From: Spirochaetaceae bacterium | Lineage (GTDB): Bacteria; Spirochaetota; Spirochaetia; DSM-27196; SLAA01 | Assembly: GCA_003556605.1 (NCBI GenBank) | Contig: PWQX01000066.1 | Location: 1 to 47,770, forward strand | DNA: 47,770 nucleotides | Reading direction: 5' to 3' | In this document: in pieces, positions 30,066-37,579 of the stretch | Layout of the letters: the number at the start of each line of letters is the position of its first letter | How positions within the stretch are numbered: the stretch's first letter is position 1 | Notes under the pieces: model-generated | What the model was told of the DNA's origin: nothing | The model's database searches: none | The model's input: only the letters and a program-made list of their open reading frames with translations | Translations under genes and position numbers: made by a program

Positions 30066-31661
30066 ATGCGTATAAGCGACGAGCTGCGAAACAGCATGCG
30101 CGAACAGCACATCGACATCGCTCTAACCGAAGAGATCCTGGCGAACTACAACGCCGGCCGTTACAATCATGTCGCGCCGGTTGAGGTGCAGCGTCTACCG
30201 CAGATCGACGGTGATACGGTAATCGACATGACCGGTGCTGTTGCGCTCACTCTGGCACAGGAGAGTGTGCAACAGCGCTTGAACGAGTTCGGCTCCGCCA
30301 TCGGTATACGCATGGAGGCAACCGAACACGCCTCGCCTGCCGCCGACGGGATGGTTCGCTTTGACCGTGCACAGTTGCACCGATTGGGGCTGCGATTACT
30401 GCCTTTGGTCGCATACGGGGTATTGAACGGCGGCTCGGCGACCAGCTATGCCGACAGCAAGAAAAACTCCGAGTTCAACACCGAGTTGTTTGAGCTGTTA
30501 CGCCCCGAGCTCGAGCCGCTCGCCGAGGCCGTCCGCGGCAAGCCGAAGGGCGTTACACCCGCCTTTCTTCAACCCAACGGCGCGGCGGGTCCGAGCTTTC
30601 TCGAGCTGAAGATGCGTTCGCTGTTGATCCAGGCTTTGGAGTACTACGATCACTTCGGGAACGCCGGGCCTCAGGCGCCGAACGCGCCGATGTTTCAAAT
30701 GACTAGCGTTCACAACACCGGCGAGGTCGCCGAAGCCTACCGCGTGTATCGGCATCGGTCACCGCTATTGACCGAGCTCATCGAAACTACCGAGATAGAC
30801 ATAACCGAGCCGCTCACCGGTGTGCAGCCTCTGCTCGCCGCCCTCACCCACTCTCAGCAGGGTCGGCCGAAAGCGGTGTTTTCCGAGGCGTTTGGACGGA
30901 AGAACACCGCTCTACCGATTCCGGGAGGGCATGGGCAGAACTTCCACGTCTTAAGGGATATCTACCGCAAGCTGTATAGCTCCGGTAAGCGCTTCGCGTA
31001 CCTCGGTAACGTCGACAATCTGGGATTCACGGTAGATCCGGTCTCGGTGGCGTATCTTGCGCTCACCGGAAAGCAAGCCGGCTTTGATTTTGCGTTCCGC
31101 ACGCCGGTAGACGTCAAAGGCGGCATCCTGGTTATCGATCAACACGGTCGTTACAATTGCGCCGACATCGGACCGGCGATCAGTAAAGACGAGGTACTGA
31201 AGGCCGAACAGACAGGAATCCCCATTCTGTTTAACTGCGCCACCGGGCTGTTCGACCTCCGCTACCTCGCGGAGAACATCGACGGTATTGTGAGGAATCT
31301 CCCTGTGCGGATCTCGGATCAGGACAAGGACGCCGGAAAGTATGCGCAAGCCGAACAGGTGACCTGGGAAATCATCGGAATGCTCGACAGCTTCCTAGTG
31401 TTCGGTATAAACAAGTACGATCGCTTCCTCGCAGCCAAGCTGTTGATTGAGACGCTGATGACCAGCGGCGTAAGACTCGATGATCCGCGTTATCCCGGCG
31501 ACAGCCATCCTGCACGCGACCTTCGCGGCACAGCGGGCAAGTTGCACAGCGGCCTTAAACACGCTCTGCAGCACCGCTATGGGATGCGGCTTCAGGAGAA
31601 CAGCTGGCGACCTTTGTCGGTTGCCGAGCTGCGCGCCGCTCGCGTATCGCGTGAGGACTAA
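30066..31661 (+). CDS. UDP-sugar pyrophosphorylase-like nucleotidyltransferase (UDPGP family)
   Basis: Probably joins UTP and a sugar 1-phosphate to give a UDP-sugar and PPi, for example UDP-glucose. The 531-residue protein has an N-terminal LNGGSATSYADSKK (about residues 120-133), resembling the UTP-binding Gly-rich loop of UDPGP-family enzymes, then LPIPGGHG and NVDNLGFTVD, equivalents of the PPGHG and N-D-N-L-G motifs. This is the family of eukaryotic UGPase and UAP1 rather than bacterial GalU. Substrate is not certain. The ATG at 30066 has GAGGGAG upstream; a TTG at 30060 is an alternative. It lies 35 bases after glk, which makes glucose 6-phosphate. Confidence 0.7.
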   Translation: MRISDELRNSMREQHIDIALTEEILANYNAGRYNHVAPVEVQRLPQIDGDTVIDMTGAVALTLAQESVQQRLNEFGSAIGIRMEATEHASPAADGMVRFDRAQLHRLGLRLLPLVAYGVLNGGSATSYADSKKNSEFNTELFELLRPELEPLAEAVRGKPKGVTPAFLQPNGAAGPSFLELKMRSLLIQALEYYDHFGNAGPQAPNAPMFQMTSVHNTGEVAEAYRVYRHRSPLLTELIETTEIDITEPLTGVQPLLAALTHSQQGRPKAVFSEAFGRKNTALPIPGGHGQNFHVLRDIYRKLYSSGKRFAYLGNVDNLGFTVDPVSVAYLALTGKQAGFDFAFRTPVDVKGGILVIDQHGRYNCADIGPAISKDEVLKAEQTGIPILFNCATGLFDLRYLAENIDGIVRNLPVRISDQDKDAGKYAQAEQVTWEIIGMLDSFLVFGINKYDRFLAAKLLIETLMTSGVRLDDPRYPGDSHPARDLRGTAGKLHSGLKHALQHRYGMRLQENSWRPLSVAELRAARVSRED

Positions 31662-31898
31662 CCCGTGTCCGACACGGTCTCGGCACCGGCGACGTGCTCT
31701 GACCGCGGCGTTCGTGAACCCCGCGGCATTTGCGGCCGCTCGCTCCCGGGGTCTATACGCTTTTACAGCCGTCCTCGCGGCTGCCTGTGCTACCGCACGG
31801 TGCTTCTATTACTGAGCGGTGGGGGGCGATCGGTGTTTCGCAGCGAGCCGCCGTGACGCCGGTGTGCCGACAAGCCTCCGCACTGCCGCAGGCGCGGG
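31662..31898. other. Convergent spacer between the UDPGP-like gene and dcd
   Basis: I see no convincing gene in these 237 bases. Two bases after the stop of the UDPGP-like gene, CCGTGT-CCG-ACACGG (31663-31677) forms a perfect short hairpin that may aid termination, though no T run follows. The remaining sequence is GC-rich with short direct and inverted repeats only. Confidence 0.5.
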
Positions 31899-32423
31899 TC
31901 ACCCGGTGGGGAACTCCTTGTACAACAAGCTATGCTGAATTCCAGTGTTGTTCTGATACTTACCGGAACGATAGCTCTCGTACTCACCATGAATGGTATG
32001 GTAGAAAATCTGGCAGATCTGTATCCCGGCGTAGATTCGAATCGGCTGCACGCAGAATATCTCGAGTGTCCAGTACCCACGGAACCCGACATCCCCGAAA
32101 CCCGCCGTTATATGCACAAAGAGACCGAGCCGGCCGATAGACGACCTCCCCTCGAGCATCGGCACCAACCCATTTGTCGCGGTGTATTCCATCGTCCGGC
32201 CGAGATACAAGCGCTGCGGCTCGAGCACCAGACCCTCGCGGGGAATCTGAACTACCGACGAAGTGTTCTCCACACGCATGTCGAGCTCGTGTGAGTCGTA
32301 TACGCGTAGCTCATCATGCAGGCGGAGATTGTAGCTGTTGGGGTTCAACTGCTCCGGAGCAAACGGATCTATTACAATCTCGTTACCGAGAGCCGACTGA
32401 ATCTGCTTCCCGGAAAGAATCAT
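31899..32423 (-). CDS. dcd: dCTP deaminase
   Basis: Deaminates dCTP to dUTP (or, in bifunctional members, to dUMP), feeding dTMP synthesis. The 174-residue protein has the family start MILSGKQIQSAL, NPNSYNLRL, the active-site segment EGRSSIGRLGLFVHITAGFG, WTLEIF with the catalytic Glu, and the C-terminal YQNNTGIQHSLLYKEF. Whether it is mono- or bifunctional cannot be told. The ATG has no Shine-Dalgarno: it lies four bases after the T run of a strong terminator belonging to the gene upstream. How it is transcribed and initiated is therefore unclear. Confidence 0.92.
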   Translation of the reverse strand: MILSGKQIQSALGNEIVIDPFAPEQLNPNSYNLRLHDELRVYDSHELDMRVENTSSVVQIPREGLVLEPQRLYLGRTMEYTATNGLVPMLEGRSSIGRLGLFVHITAGFGDVGFRGYWTLEIFCVQPIRIYAGIQICQIFYHTIHGEYESYRSGKYQNNTGIQHSLLYKEFPTG

Positions 32424-32426
32424 AGC

Positions 32427-32452
32427 AAAAAACGCGCCGACGAAGCGGCGCG
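32427..32452 (-). terminator. Strong intrinsic terminator after the 56-residue basic protein gene
   Basis: CGCGCCG, a CTTCGT loop and CGGCGCG followed by six T on the minus strand; a perfect seven-pair stem. It begins nine bases after the small gene's stop codon and ends four bases before the dcd ATG. Confidence 0.9.
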
Positions 32453-32460
32453 CCGTTACC

Positions 32461-32631
32461 TTACATCAAATCGCGAGGTTTGCGCGCCTGATTCCCGGTC
32501 TTCTCGCAAACCGCAAAATGGCGCATTCGACCGTTTTCAAAAACCGACTTCACGACGATCTTGCCGCCCCACTTGCTCACGATCTCTTTCGAGCCGTCGC
32601 GACGAGCGTTCTTGGATACCTTTCCAGCCAT
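32461..32631 (-). CDS. Small basic protein of 56 residues, unknown function
   Basis: I translated this myself; it is below common ORF size limits. It begins MAGKVSKNARRDGSKEIVSK and ends KTGNQARKPRDLM, with about a quarter Lys and Arg, a central beta-like stretch (GGKIVVKSVFENGRMRHFAV) and one Cys. The unit is complete and tidy: a promoter with TTGACA, a strong AGGAGG seven bases from the ATG, and a perfect terminator just after the stop. That architecture implies high expression. Composition resembles small ribosomal or RNA-binding proteins, but I cannot place it in a named family. Confidence 0.85.
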   Translation of the reverse strand: MAGKVSKNARRDGSKEIVSKWGGKIVVKSVFENGRMRHFAVCEKTGNQARKPRDLM

Positions 32632-32652
32632 ATACGTTTCCTCCTATAAGCG

Positions 32653-32682
32653 AAGCTATTTATCACACACCGTTGCTGTCAA
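32653..32682 (-). promoter_or_regulatory. Promoter of the small basic protein gene
   Basis: Consensus TTGACA (32677-32682), an 18-base spacer and TAGCTT (32653-32658) on the minus strand. The -10 is weak, and a 17-base alternative is possible. It lies just downstream of the folB stop. Confidence 0.65.
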
Positions 32683-32757
32683 GCGGTTTCGCCGGCACCG
32701 TTCTGACGCGAGCCGCTACCGGCAGGGGCGTGTTATATCACGGGTCGCCGCACATAT

Positions 32758-33156
32758 TCAACCCGTACCGAGCCGGCCGTCTGACTGCACTCGCTCGAGC
32801 GAGACCGTCGTTTGTTCCACTCCACTGGGGATTTCTCGTTTGGAGATCGCGATACGCACCGTCCGGACCTCCGGATACTCAGCCAGTACCGCCTCGGCAC
32901 ATTCGGCGGCCGCACACTCCAGCAGCCTTCGCGGCCGTGCACCCATGACCGCGCGCAGCGTCTCTGCGATCGCGCCGTAGTCAACCGCATCGGAAAGCCG
33001 GTCGTTCCGCGCGGCAGCCGCGGCATCGTAGCGCACCACGCAGTCAAGTCGCAGTCGCTGCGGTACGGCGCGTTCGGAGTCAAATGCGCCGATACTGGCG
33101 GTTACCCGAAGCCCGCTGAGCGTTATTGTCGCATCGGTCCTGCCGGCGTCAGACAT
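32758..33156 (-). CDS. folB: Dihydroneopterin aldolase-like protein
   Basis: FolB cleaves dihydroneopterin in tetrahydrofolate synthesis. The 132-residue protein matches the family pattern: ITLSGLRVTASIGAFDSER with Glu28, SDAVDYGAIAETLR, LLECAAAECAEAVLAEYPEV with Glu80, and IAISKREIP with the catalytic-type Lys106. No other folate gene is adjacent. The ATG has AAGG immediately before it, too close for a normal site, and overlaps the end of a short open frame (33149-33277), so coupled translation is possible. The family also includes epimerase relatives. Confidence 0.82.
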   Translation of the reverse strand: MSDAGRTDATITLSGLRVTASIGAFDSERAVPQRLRLDCVVRYDAAAAARNDRLSDAVDYGAIAETLRAVMGARPRRLLECAAAECAEAVLAEYPEVRTVRIAISKREIPSGVEQTTVSLERVQSDGRLGTG

Positions 33157-33277
33157 CCTTAGATATTCCGGGTGACAAACACACCGCCTTCCGGGCTGAG
33201 TTCCCCGGTAGCAAACCCGGGAGCGGCGCCGGCGGTGACGTGAGCTGCGCGCACGACAAACCGGAATCGATATGCAT
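33149..33277 (-). other. Short open frame or gene remnant between proB and folB
   Basis: A 42-codon frame starts at an ATG (33277) with AAGGA eight bases upstream and ends at a TGA overlapping the folB start. Its product is Pro/Ser/Cys-rich and does not look like a folded protein. Another frame of the same bases, without a start codon and ending at a TAA just before folB, reads like a protein (VTAGAAPGFATGELSPEGGV). This suggests either a leader peptide coupled to folB or the frame-shifted remnant of a small gene. Functional assignment is not possible. Confidence 0.35.
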
Positions 33278-33301
33278 GCTTATCGTTCCTTCAATCATAC
33301 G

Positions 33302-33330
33302 TGTATACCGAAAGGCTCCGCCGGCGTCAA
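33302..33330 (-). promoter_or_regulatory. Promoter overlapping the proB stop, reading toward folB
   Basis: TTGACG (33325-33330), a 17-base spacer and TATACA (33302-33307) on the minus strand. The -35 box contains the proB stop codon. Predicted initiation is near 33295, so folB would have a leader of about 140 bases holding the short open frame. Confidence 0.7.
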
Positions 33331-34427
33331 CGGTCCAAAAACACCATATCATCCGGGCGTGCGATGATCCCGCTGAACTCTTTTCCGAGCATGCTGCGAA
33401 TCTCACGGCTGCGCTTACCTGCGACAGTCTGAAGCGTGGCACTATCCAAGTTGGTGACGATCTTGGCGCAGTCGTTGATTAAGACAACCGCACCGGCAGG
33501 GAATACGCCGTGAACACTGCGAACACCGCTGGCAAGCAGGCTGTTACGATTGCGGATTGCTTCAACAGCGCCCTCGTCAACGACAATGCGCCCTTGGGGC
33601 TCGCTGTTGAGCAACCATCGGAGTCGATTCTTTACTCGCAGCCGTGCACCGAATACGGTGCCGAGCCGCTCACCCGAAATTATGCGTTCGAGCACCTCAC
33701 GCTCGCGCCCGTGCGCTAACACCATACGACAGCCTGCGGTTTCGGCAACACGCGCAGCCTGCAGCTTGGTCTTCATACCGCCGATTGCATGCGCCGAACC
33801 GGCACCTGACGCAATGCGCTCGAGCTCAACGGTTACTGTCTCAACCTCGGGAATCAATTGCGCTCCCGGCTCGCGGCGAGGATCCTTGTCGTACAGTCCG
33901 TCGATATCGGTGAGCATTATCAACAGGTCTGCGTCAAGCTTACTCGCCACAAGGGCGCTTAAACGGTCGTTGTCACCAAAGGTGGAGCCGATCTCAGCAG
34001 TTGAGACGCTGTCGTTCTCATTCACAACTGGAACGACCCCGAGCGACAGCAGTCTCTCCACCGCGTTGCGGAGATTCAGGTAGGTACGGCGGTTGTTCAA
34101 GACCTCACGCGTCAGCAGCACCTGCGCCACTTTCAACTCAAATGCCTGAAACGCGAGTTTGTAAGCGTGCATCAAAACCGGCTGCCCAATCGCCGCACAC
34201 GCTTGTCTCATCCGCACATCGGCGATTTTGCCGCTGAGTCCGAGCTCGCGCGCACCCATCCCGATCGCACCTGAGGTCACGATGACCACTTCGTAGCCGC
34301 GAAAGCACAATTTCGCAACCTGCCGCGTAATATCCGAGATATAGGTTGTATCCATGGCATCGCCGCAGCTCAGTACATTAGTTCCGATCTTCACGACGAT
34401 ACGCCGAACGCTATCGAACGATCGCAC
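33327..34427 (-). CDS. proB: Glutamate 5-kinase with C-terminal PUA domain
   Basis: Phosphorylates glutamate to gamma-glutamyl phosphate, the first step of proline synthesis. The 366-residue protein has the amino acid kinase domain (VVKIGTNVLS, VTSGAIGMGARELGL, MLTDIDGLYDKDPR, GGMKTKLQAARVA) and a C-terminal PUA domain from about residue 270 (GRIVVDEGAVEAIRNRNSLL). It is encoded 50 bases after proA, the reverse of the common proB-proA order, and both are presumably expressed from the proA promoter. Confidence 0.95.
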   Translation of the reverse strand: MRSFDSVRRIVVKIGTNVLSCGDAMDTTYISDITRQVAKLCFRGYEVVIVTSGAIGMGARELGLSGKIADVRMRQACAAIGQPVLMHAYKLAFQAFELKVAQVLLTREVLNNRRTYLNLRNAVERLLSLGVVPVVNENDSVSTAEIGSTFGDNDRLSALVASKLDADLLIMLTDIDGLYDKDPRREPGAQLIPEVETVTVELERIASGAGSAHAIGGMKTKLQAARVAETAGCRMVLAHGREREVLERIISGERLGTVFGARLRVKNRLRWLLNSEPQGRIVVDEGAVEAIRNRNSLLASGVRSVHGVFPAGAVVLINDCAKIVTNLDSATLQTVAGKRSREIRSMLGKEFSGIIARPDDMVFLDR

Positions 34428-34477
34428 CAGATCTCCTTCTAAGCCTTAGACGCTCAGCGTATGGAAGCGCGTTCTCG

Positions 34478-35785
34478 TCACCGGTATTCCAACGGCAACT
34501 CACGGTGCGTGAAGCGTTTCGCCCCCGAGCCGCTGTAGGAGGTCACAACCTGACCGTCGCCGTAGAGCCTCCACGCGTAGCTCATCAAACCTTCCAGGCC
34601 GACGGGACCCCGCGCGTGAATCTTCGACGTACTGATACCGACCTCGGCGCCGAGGCCGTAGCGATATCCGTCGGCGAAGCGAGTTGAGCAGTTCCACATC
34701 ACGCTCGCCGAGTCGACTCCGTTCATAAATCGTTCCGCCTGACCTCGATCATCGGTAAGTATCGCATCGGTATGACCGGAGCCGTAGGTGTTGATGTGAT
34801 CAACCGCCTCCTCGAGAGAATCCACGACCTTGACCGCGAGAATATAATCCAGATACTCAGCTCCCCAATCCTCTTCAGTCGCCGGGGCGGCGTCGCTCCA
34901 CAACTCGCGCGTCCGTTCGCACCCGCGCAGCTCTACACCGGCGTCTTTCAGCCGCTGCCCCACCGCCGGCAACAGGCGCTCGGCACCGTCACGGTGTACC
35001 AGCAGCGTCTCGATCGCGTTACAGACCGCAACGTACTGAGTCTTGGCATCAACCGCGACCGAGCCCGCCATCTCCAGCTCGGCGTCATGATGGAGATACA
35101 GGTGACAGACGCCGTCGGCATGGCCGAGGACCGGAATTGTTGTCAACCGCATGATCTGGCGTACAAACTCGTTGGATCCACGCGGGATGACCACATCAAT
35201 GTAGCGGTCGAGCGCGAGCATCTCGGTCGCTTGAGCGCGTGTTTCAAGCAGCTGTATCCAGCCGTCGGCAACGCCTGCCTGCCTGCTCGCTTCGTGGACG
35301 ATCTCATAGAGGATGCGGTTTGTAGCCCGAGCCTCGCTGCCGCCTTTCAACATCACCGCGTTACCGCTCTTCAACGCAAGCGCGGCGATCTGTACCAAAG
35401 CATCGGGCCGAGACTCGAAGATCATGCCGATTACCCCAAGTGGGCAGCTCACCTGATATAGCGTGAGCCCGACATCGAGTTCCCGGGCCGAGCGAATCTT
35501 GCCGACCGGATCGGGCAGCGCTCTGATGTCGTTCAACGCCAATACGAGATCATCTATCTTCTCCCGGTTGAAGCGCAGGCGTTTCACCAGCGGAGCGGCT
35601 ACGCGATCTTGCGCGGCACGCTCCAGGTCGACTTGGTTCGCTTCCTCGATTCGCTGACTCTCGCGCTGCAGAGCACCGCCGATGCGGCTCAGCGCGTCAT
35701 TCTTACGTTCCGCAGATAAGGTCGCCAACTGCAACGCCGCCCCCGCGGCCGCCTTGCCCTGCTGTTCGGTCGTTTCGCGGTTCAT
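34478..35785 (-). CDS. proA: Gamma-glutamyl phosphate reductase
   Basis: Reduces gamma-glutamyl phosphate to glutamate semialdehyde with NADPH, the second proline step. I choose the ATG at 35785 with AAGGTG upstream, giving 435 residues beginning MNRETTEQQGKAAAGAALQL. Motifs include GVIGMIFESRPDALVQIAAL, the catalytic-Cys segment AVCNAIETLL and FGAE-type YGLGAEVGISTSKIHARGP. A longer frame to 35821 begins inside the promoter and is rejected. It is the first gene of a proA-proB operon. Confidence 0.95.
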   Translation of the reverse strand: MNRETTEQQGKAAAGAALQLATLSAERKNDALSRIGGALQRESQRIEEANQVDLERAAQDRVAAPLVKRLRFNREKIDDLVLALNDIRALPDPVGKIRSARELDVGLTLYQVSCPLGVIGMIFESRPDALVQIAALALKSGNAVMLKGGSEARATNRILYEIVHEASRQAGVADGWIQLLETRAQATEMLALDRYIDVVIPRGSNEFVRQIMRLTTIPVLGHADGVCHLYLHHDAELEMAGSVAVDAKTQYVAVCNAIETLLVHRDGAERLLPAVGQRLKDAGVELRGCERTRELWSDAAPATEEDWGAEYLDYILAVKVVDSLEEAVDHINTYGSGHTDAILTDDRGQAERFMNGVDSASVMWNCSTRFADGYRYGLGAEVGISTSKIHARGPVGLEGLMSYAWRLYGDGQVVTSYSGSGAKRFTHRELPLEYR

Positions 35786-35816
35786 TCTAATTCTACACCT
35801 TTGTTGATCTCGCCAA

Positions 35817-35846
35817 AGCATACTTCGAATGCTGCGGCTGCATCAA
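35817..35846 (-). promoter_or_regulatory. Promoter of proA-proB
   Basis: TTGATG (35841-35846), an 18-base spacer and TATGCT (35817-35822) on the minus strand, about 30 bases before the proA ATG. Position may be off by one because the sequence line nearby seems to be one base short of its numbering. Confidence 0.65.
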
Positions 35847-35884
35847 GCGAGCGGGCAGCTATGGGAGCGCCTAATACCCCCGAC

Positions 35885-35913
35885 TTGACGAGGGCAGAGG
35901 TTTGCGGTAATGG
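35885..35913 (+). promoter_or_regulatory. Candidate promoter of gnd
   Basis: TTGACG (35885-35890), a 17-base spacer and TAATGG (35908-35913). A second option uses TTTGCG with a 16-base spacer and TATACC (35923-35928). One of these probably drives gnd, whose ATG is at 36002. Confidence 0.5.
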
Positions 35914-36001
35914 TTTTCGTAGTATACCGGGTTTCAAAGCACAGTCAGACGTTACCCGCGGCACGGAGGCAGCACACGATGATTGACGGAGGCAGCAGAC
36001 C

Positions 36002-37459
36002 ATGAAGGCAAAATCCGACATTGGGTTGTTAGGACTGGCGGTGATGGGACAAAACCTGGTTTTGAATATGAACGATCACGGCTATACAGTGAGCGTATTC
36101 AACCGGACTCCGGCGAAAACGCGGGCGTTTAAGAGCGGCCCCGCTGCAGGGCGCGATTCCGTTATCGCCGCCTACGATCTCGAGGAGTTTGTCCAGTCGT
36201 TGAAGCAGCCGAGACGCGTTATGCTGATGGTCAAAGCTGGACACGTAGTCGATAACTTCATATCAATGCTCGTGCCGCTGCTCGATCCCGGAGACATCAT
36301 TATAGACGGTGGCAATTCGCACTTTCCCGATACTACTCGCCGGACCCACGATCTAGCGCAGAAAGGGCTCTTGTACATCGGCACGGGGGTCTCCGGCGGC
36401 GAGGAGGGCGCACGCCACGGGCCGTCAATTATGCCGGGGGGTAACAAGAAAGCCTGGCCGGCGGTGAGAGACATTTTCCGCAGTATTGCGGCCAAGACAC
36501 CCAACGGGGAGCCGTGCTGTGACTGGATTGGGCCCGACGGGGCAGGACACTACGTGAAGATGATCCACAACGGTATCGAGTACGGCGACATGCAGCTCAT
36601 CGCCGAGACGTATCACCTACTGCACGCCGGCTGCGGGGTTTCCACCGAAGAGCTCGGGGCGGTGTTCGAGCGCTGGAACTCCGGAGAGCTCGAGAGTTTC
36701 TTGATCGAGATCACTGCCGAAATCTTGACGGTCAAGGACACCGACGGGACTCCCTTGGTTGAGCACATTCTCGATGCCGCCGGTCAAAAGGGAACCGGCA
36801 AATGGACCGGAATAGACGCGCTTGAGCTTGGTGTGCCGGTAACCTTGATCGTTGAGGCGGTGTTTTCCCGTGCGCTTTCCTCCTACAAGAGCGAGCGGCA
36901 AGAGGCCTCCCGGCACTTCAGCGCCCCTAACATCCCCTTCAGCGGCAGCCGTAACGCGTTCGTAGAGAAGGTGCGCACCGCGCTCTATGCAGCCAAGATT
37001 GTGTCGTACGCTCAAGGATTCATGCAGATCAGCGCAGCCGCGCATCAAAACGACTGGAAGCTCGATTACGGGAGTATCGCGAGGATGTGGCGCGCCGGCT
37101 GTATTATTCGATCTCGATTCTTAGGGGAAATCACGCGCGCATTTGAAGACAATCCAAAGCTGAAGAACCTTTTGCTTGCTCCGTTCTTCGCCGATGCCGT
37201 TCGGAAGGCCGCACCGGCGTGGCGGGAGGTCGTTATCGAGGCTGTGCGGCTCGGAATTCCGGTGCCGGCACTCTCAAGTGCGCTCGCTTTCTTTGACGGG
37301 TACCGCAGCGAGACTTTGCCGGCGAACATCGTACAGGCACAGCGGGATTACTTCGGCGCGCACACCTACGAGCGAACCGACCATCCACGCGGCGAGTTTT
37401 TTCACACAGACTGGACCGGCACCGGCGGCGACGTCAGCGCCGGCAGCTACAACGCATAG
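36002..37459 (+). CDS. gnd: 6-phosphogluconate dehydrogenase, decarboxylating
   Basis: Oxidatively decarboxylates 6-phosphogluconate to ribulose 5-phosphate, making NADPH in the pentose phosphate pathway. The 485-residue protein has the dinucleotide-binding start IGLLGLAVMGQNLVLNMNDH, SGGEEGARHGPSIMPGG, the catalytic segment GAGHYVKMIHNGIEYGDMQ, and the long C-terminal helical domain ending with FHTDW. A GGAGG site lies 10 bases before the ATG. No zwf is adjacent. It converges on the DAHP synthase gene. Confidence 0.97.
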   Translation: MKAKSDIGLLGLAVMGQNLVLNMNDHGYTVSVFNRTPAKTRAFKSGPAAGRDSVIAAYDLEEFVQSLKQPRRVMLMVKAGHVVDNFISMLVPLLDPGDIIIDGGNSHFPDTTRRTHDLAQKGLLYIGTGVSGGEEGARHGPSIMPGGNKKAWPAVRDIFRSIAAKTPNGEPCCDWIGPDGAGHYVKMIHNGIEYGDMQLIAETYHLLHAGCGVSTEELGAVFERWNSGELESFLIEITAEILTVKDTDGTPLVEHILDAAGQKGTGKWTGIDALELGVPVTLIVEAVFSRALSSYKSERQEASRHFSAPNIPFSGSRNAFVEKVRTALYAAKIVSYAQGFMQISAAAHQNDWKLDYGSIARMWRAGCIIRSRFLGEITRAFEDNPKLKNLLLAPFFADAVRKAAPAWREVVIEAVRLGIPVPALSSALAFFDGYRSETLPANIVQAQRDYFGAHTYERTDHPRGEFFHTDWTGTGGDVSAGSYNA

Positions 37460-37475
37460 CACCTCGGGCTGCGGC

Positions 37476-37508
37476 GCCGCGGTACGCCGCGGCACGCAGC
37501 GGCGTGCC
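37476..37508. terminator. Two overlapping strong hairpins between gnd and the DAHP synthase gene
   Basis: GCCGCGG-TACG-CCGCGGC (37476-37493), with a UACG tetraloop in RNA, and GGCACGC-AGCG-GCGTGCC (37491-37508) share three bases, so they are alternatives. They lie between convergent stop codons and probably limit read-through in both directions. Neither has a T run. Confidence 0.5.
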
Positions 37509-37579
37509 ACCCGCAAATGTCGCATCTGTCGTATCAATCATAACTATTCTTAACCGGCCGCCGAGTCGAGATCGGCAGG

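Noticed and set aside
31665-31856. A 63-codon plus-strand frame after the UDPGP-like gene
   Set aside because: It has no ribosome-binding site, a Cys/Arg/Pro-rich product and overlaps a possible terminator hairpin.
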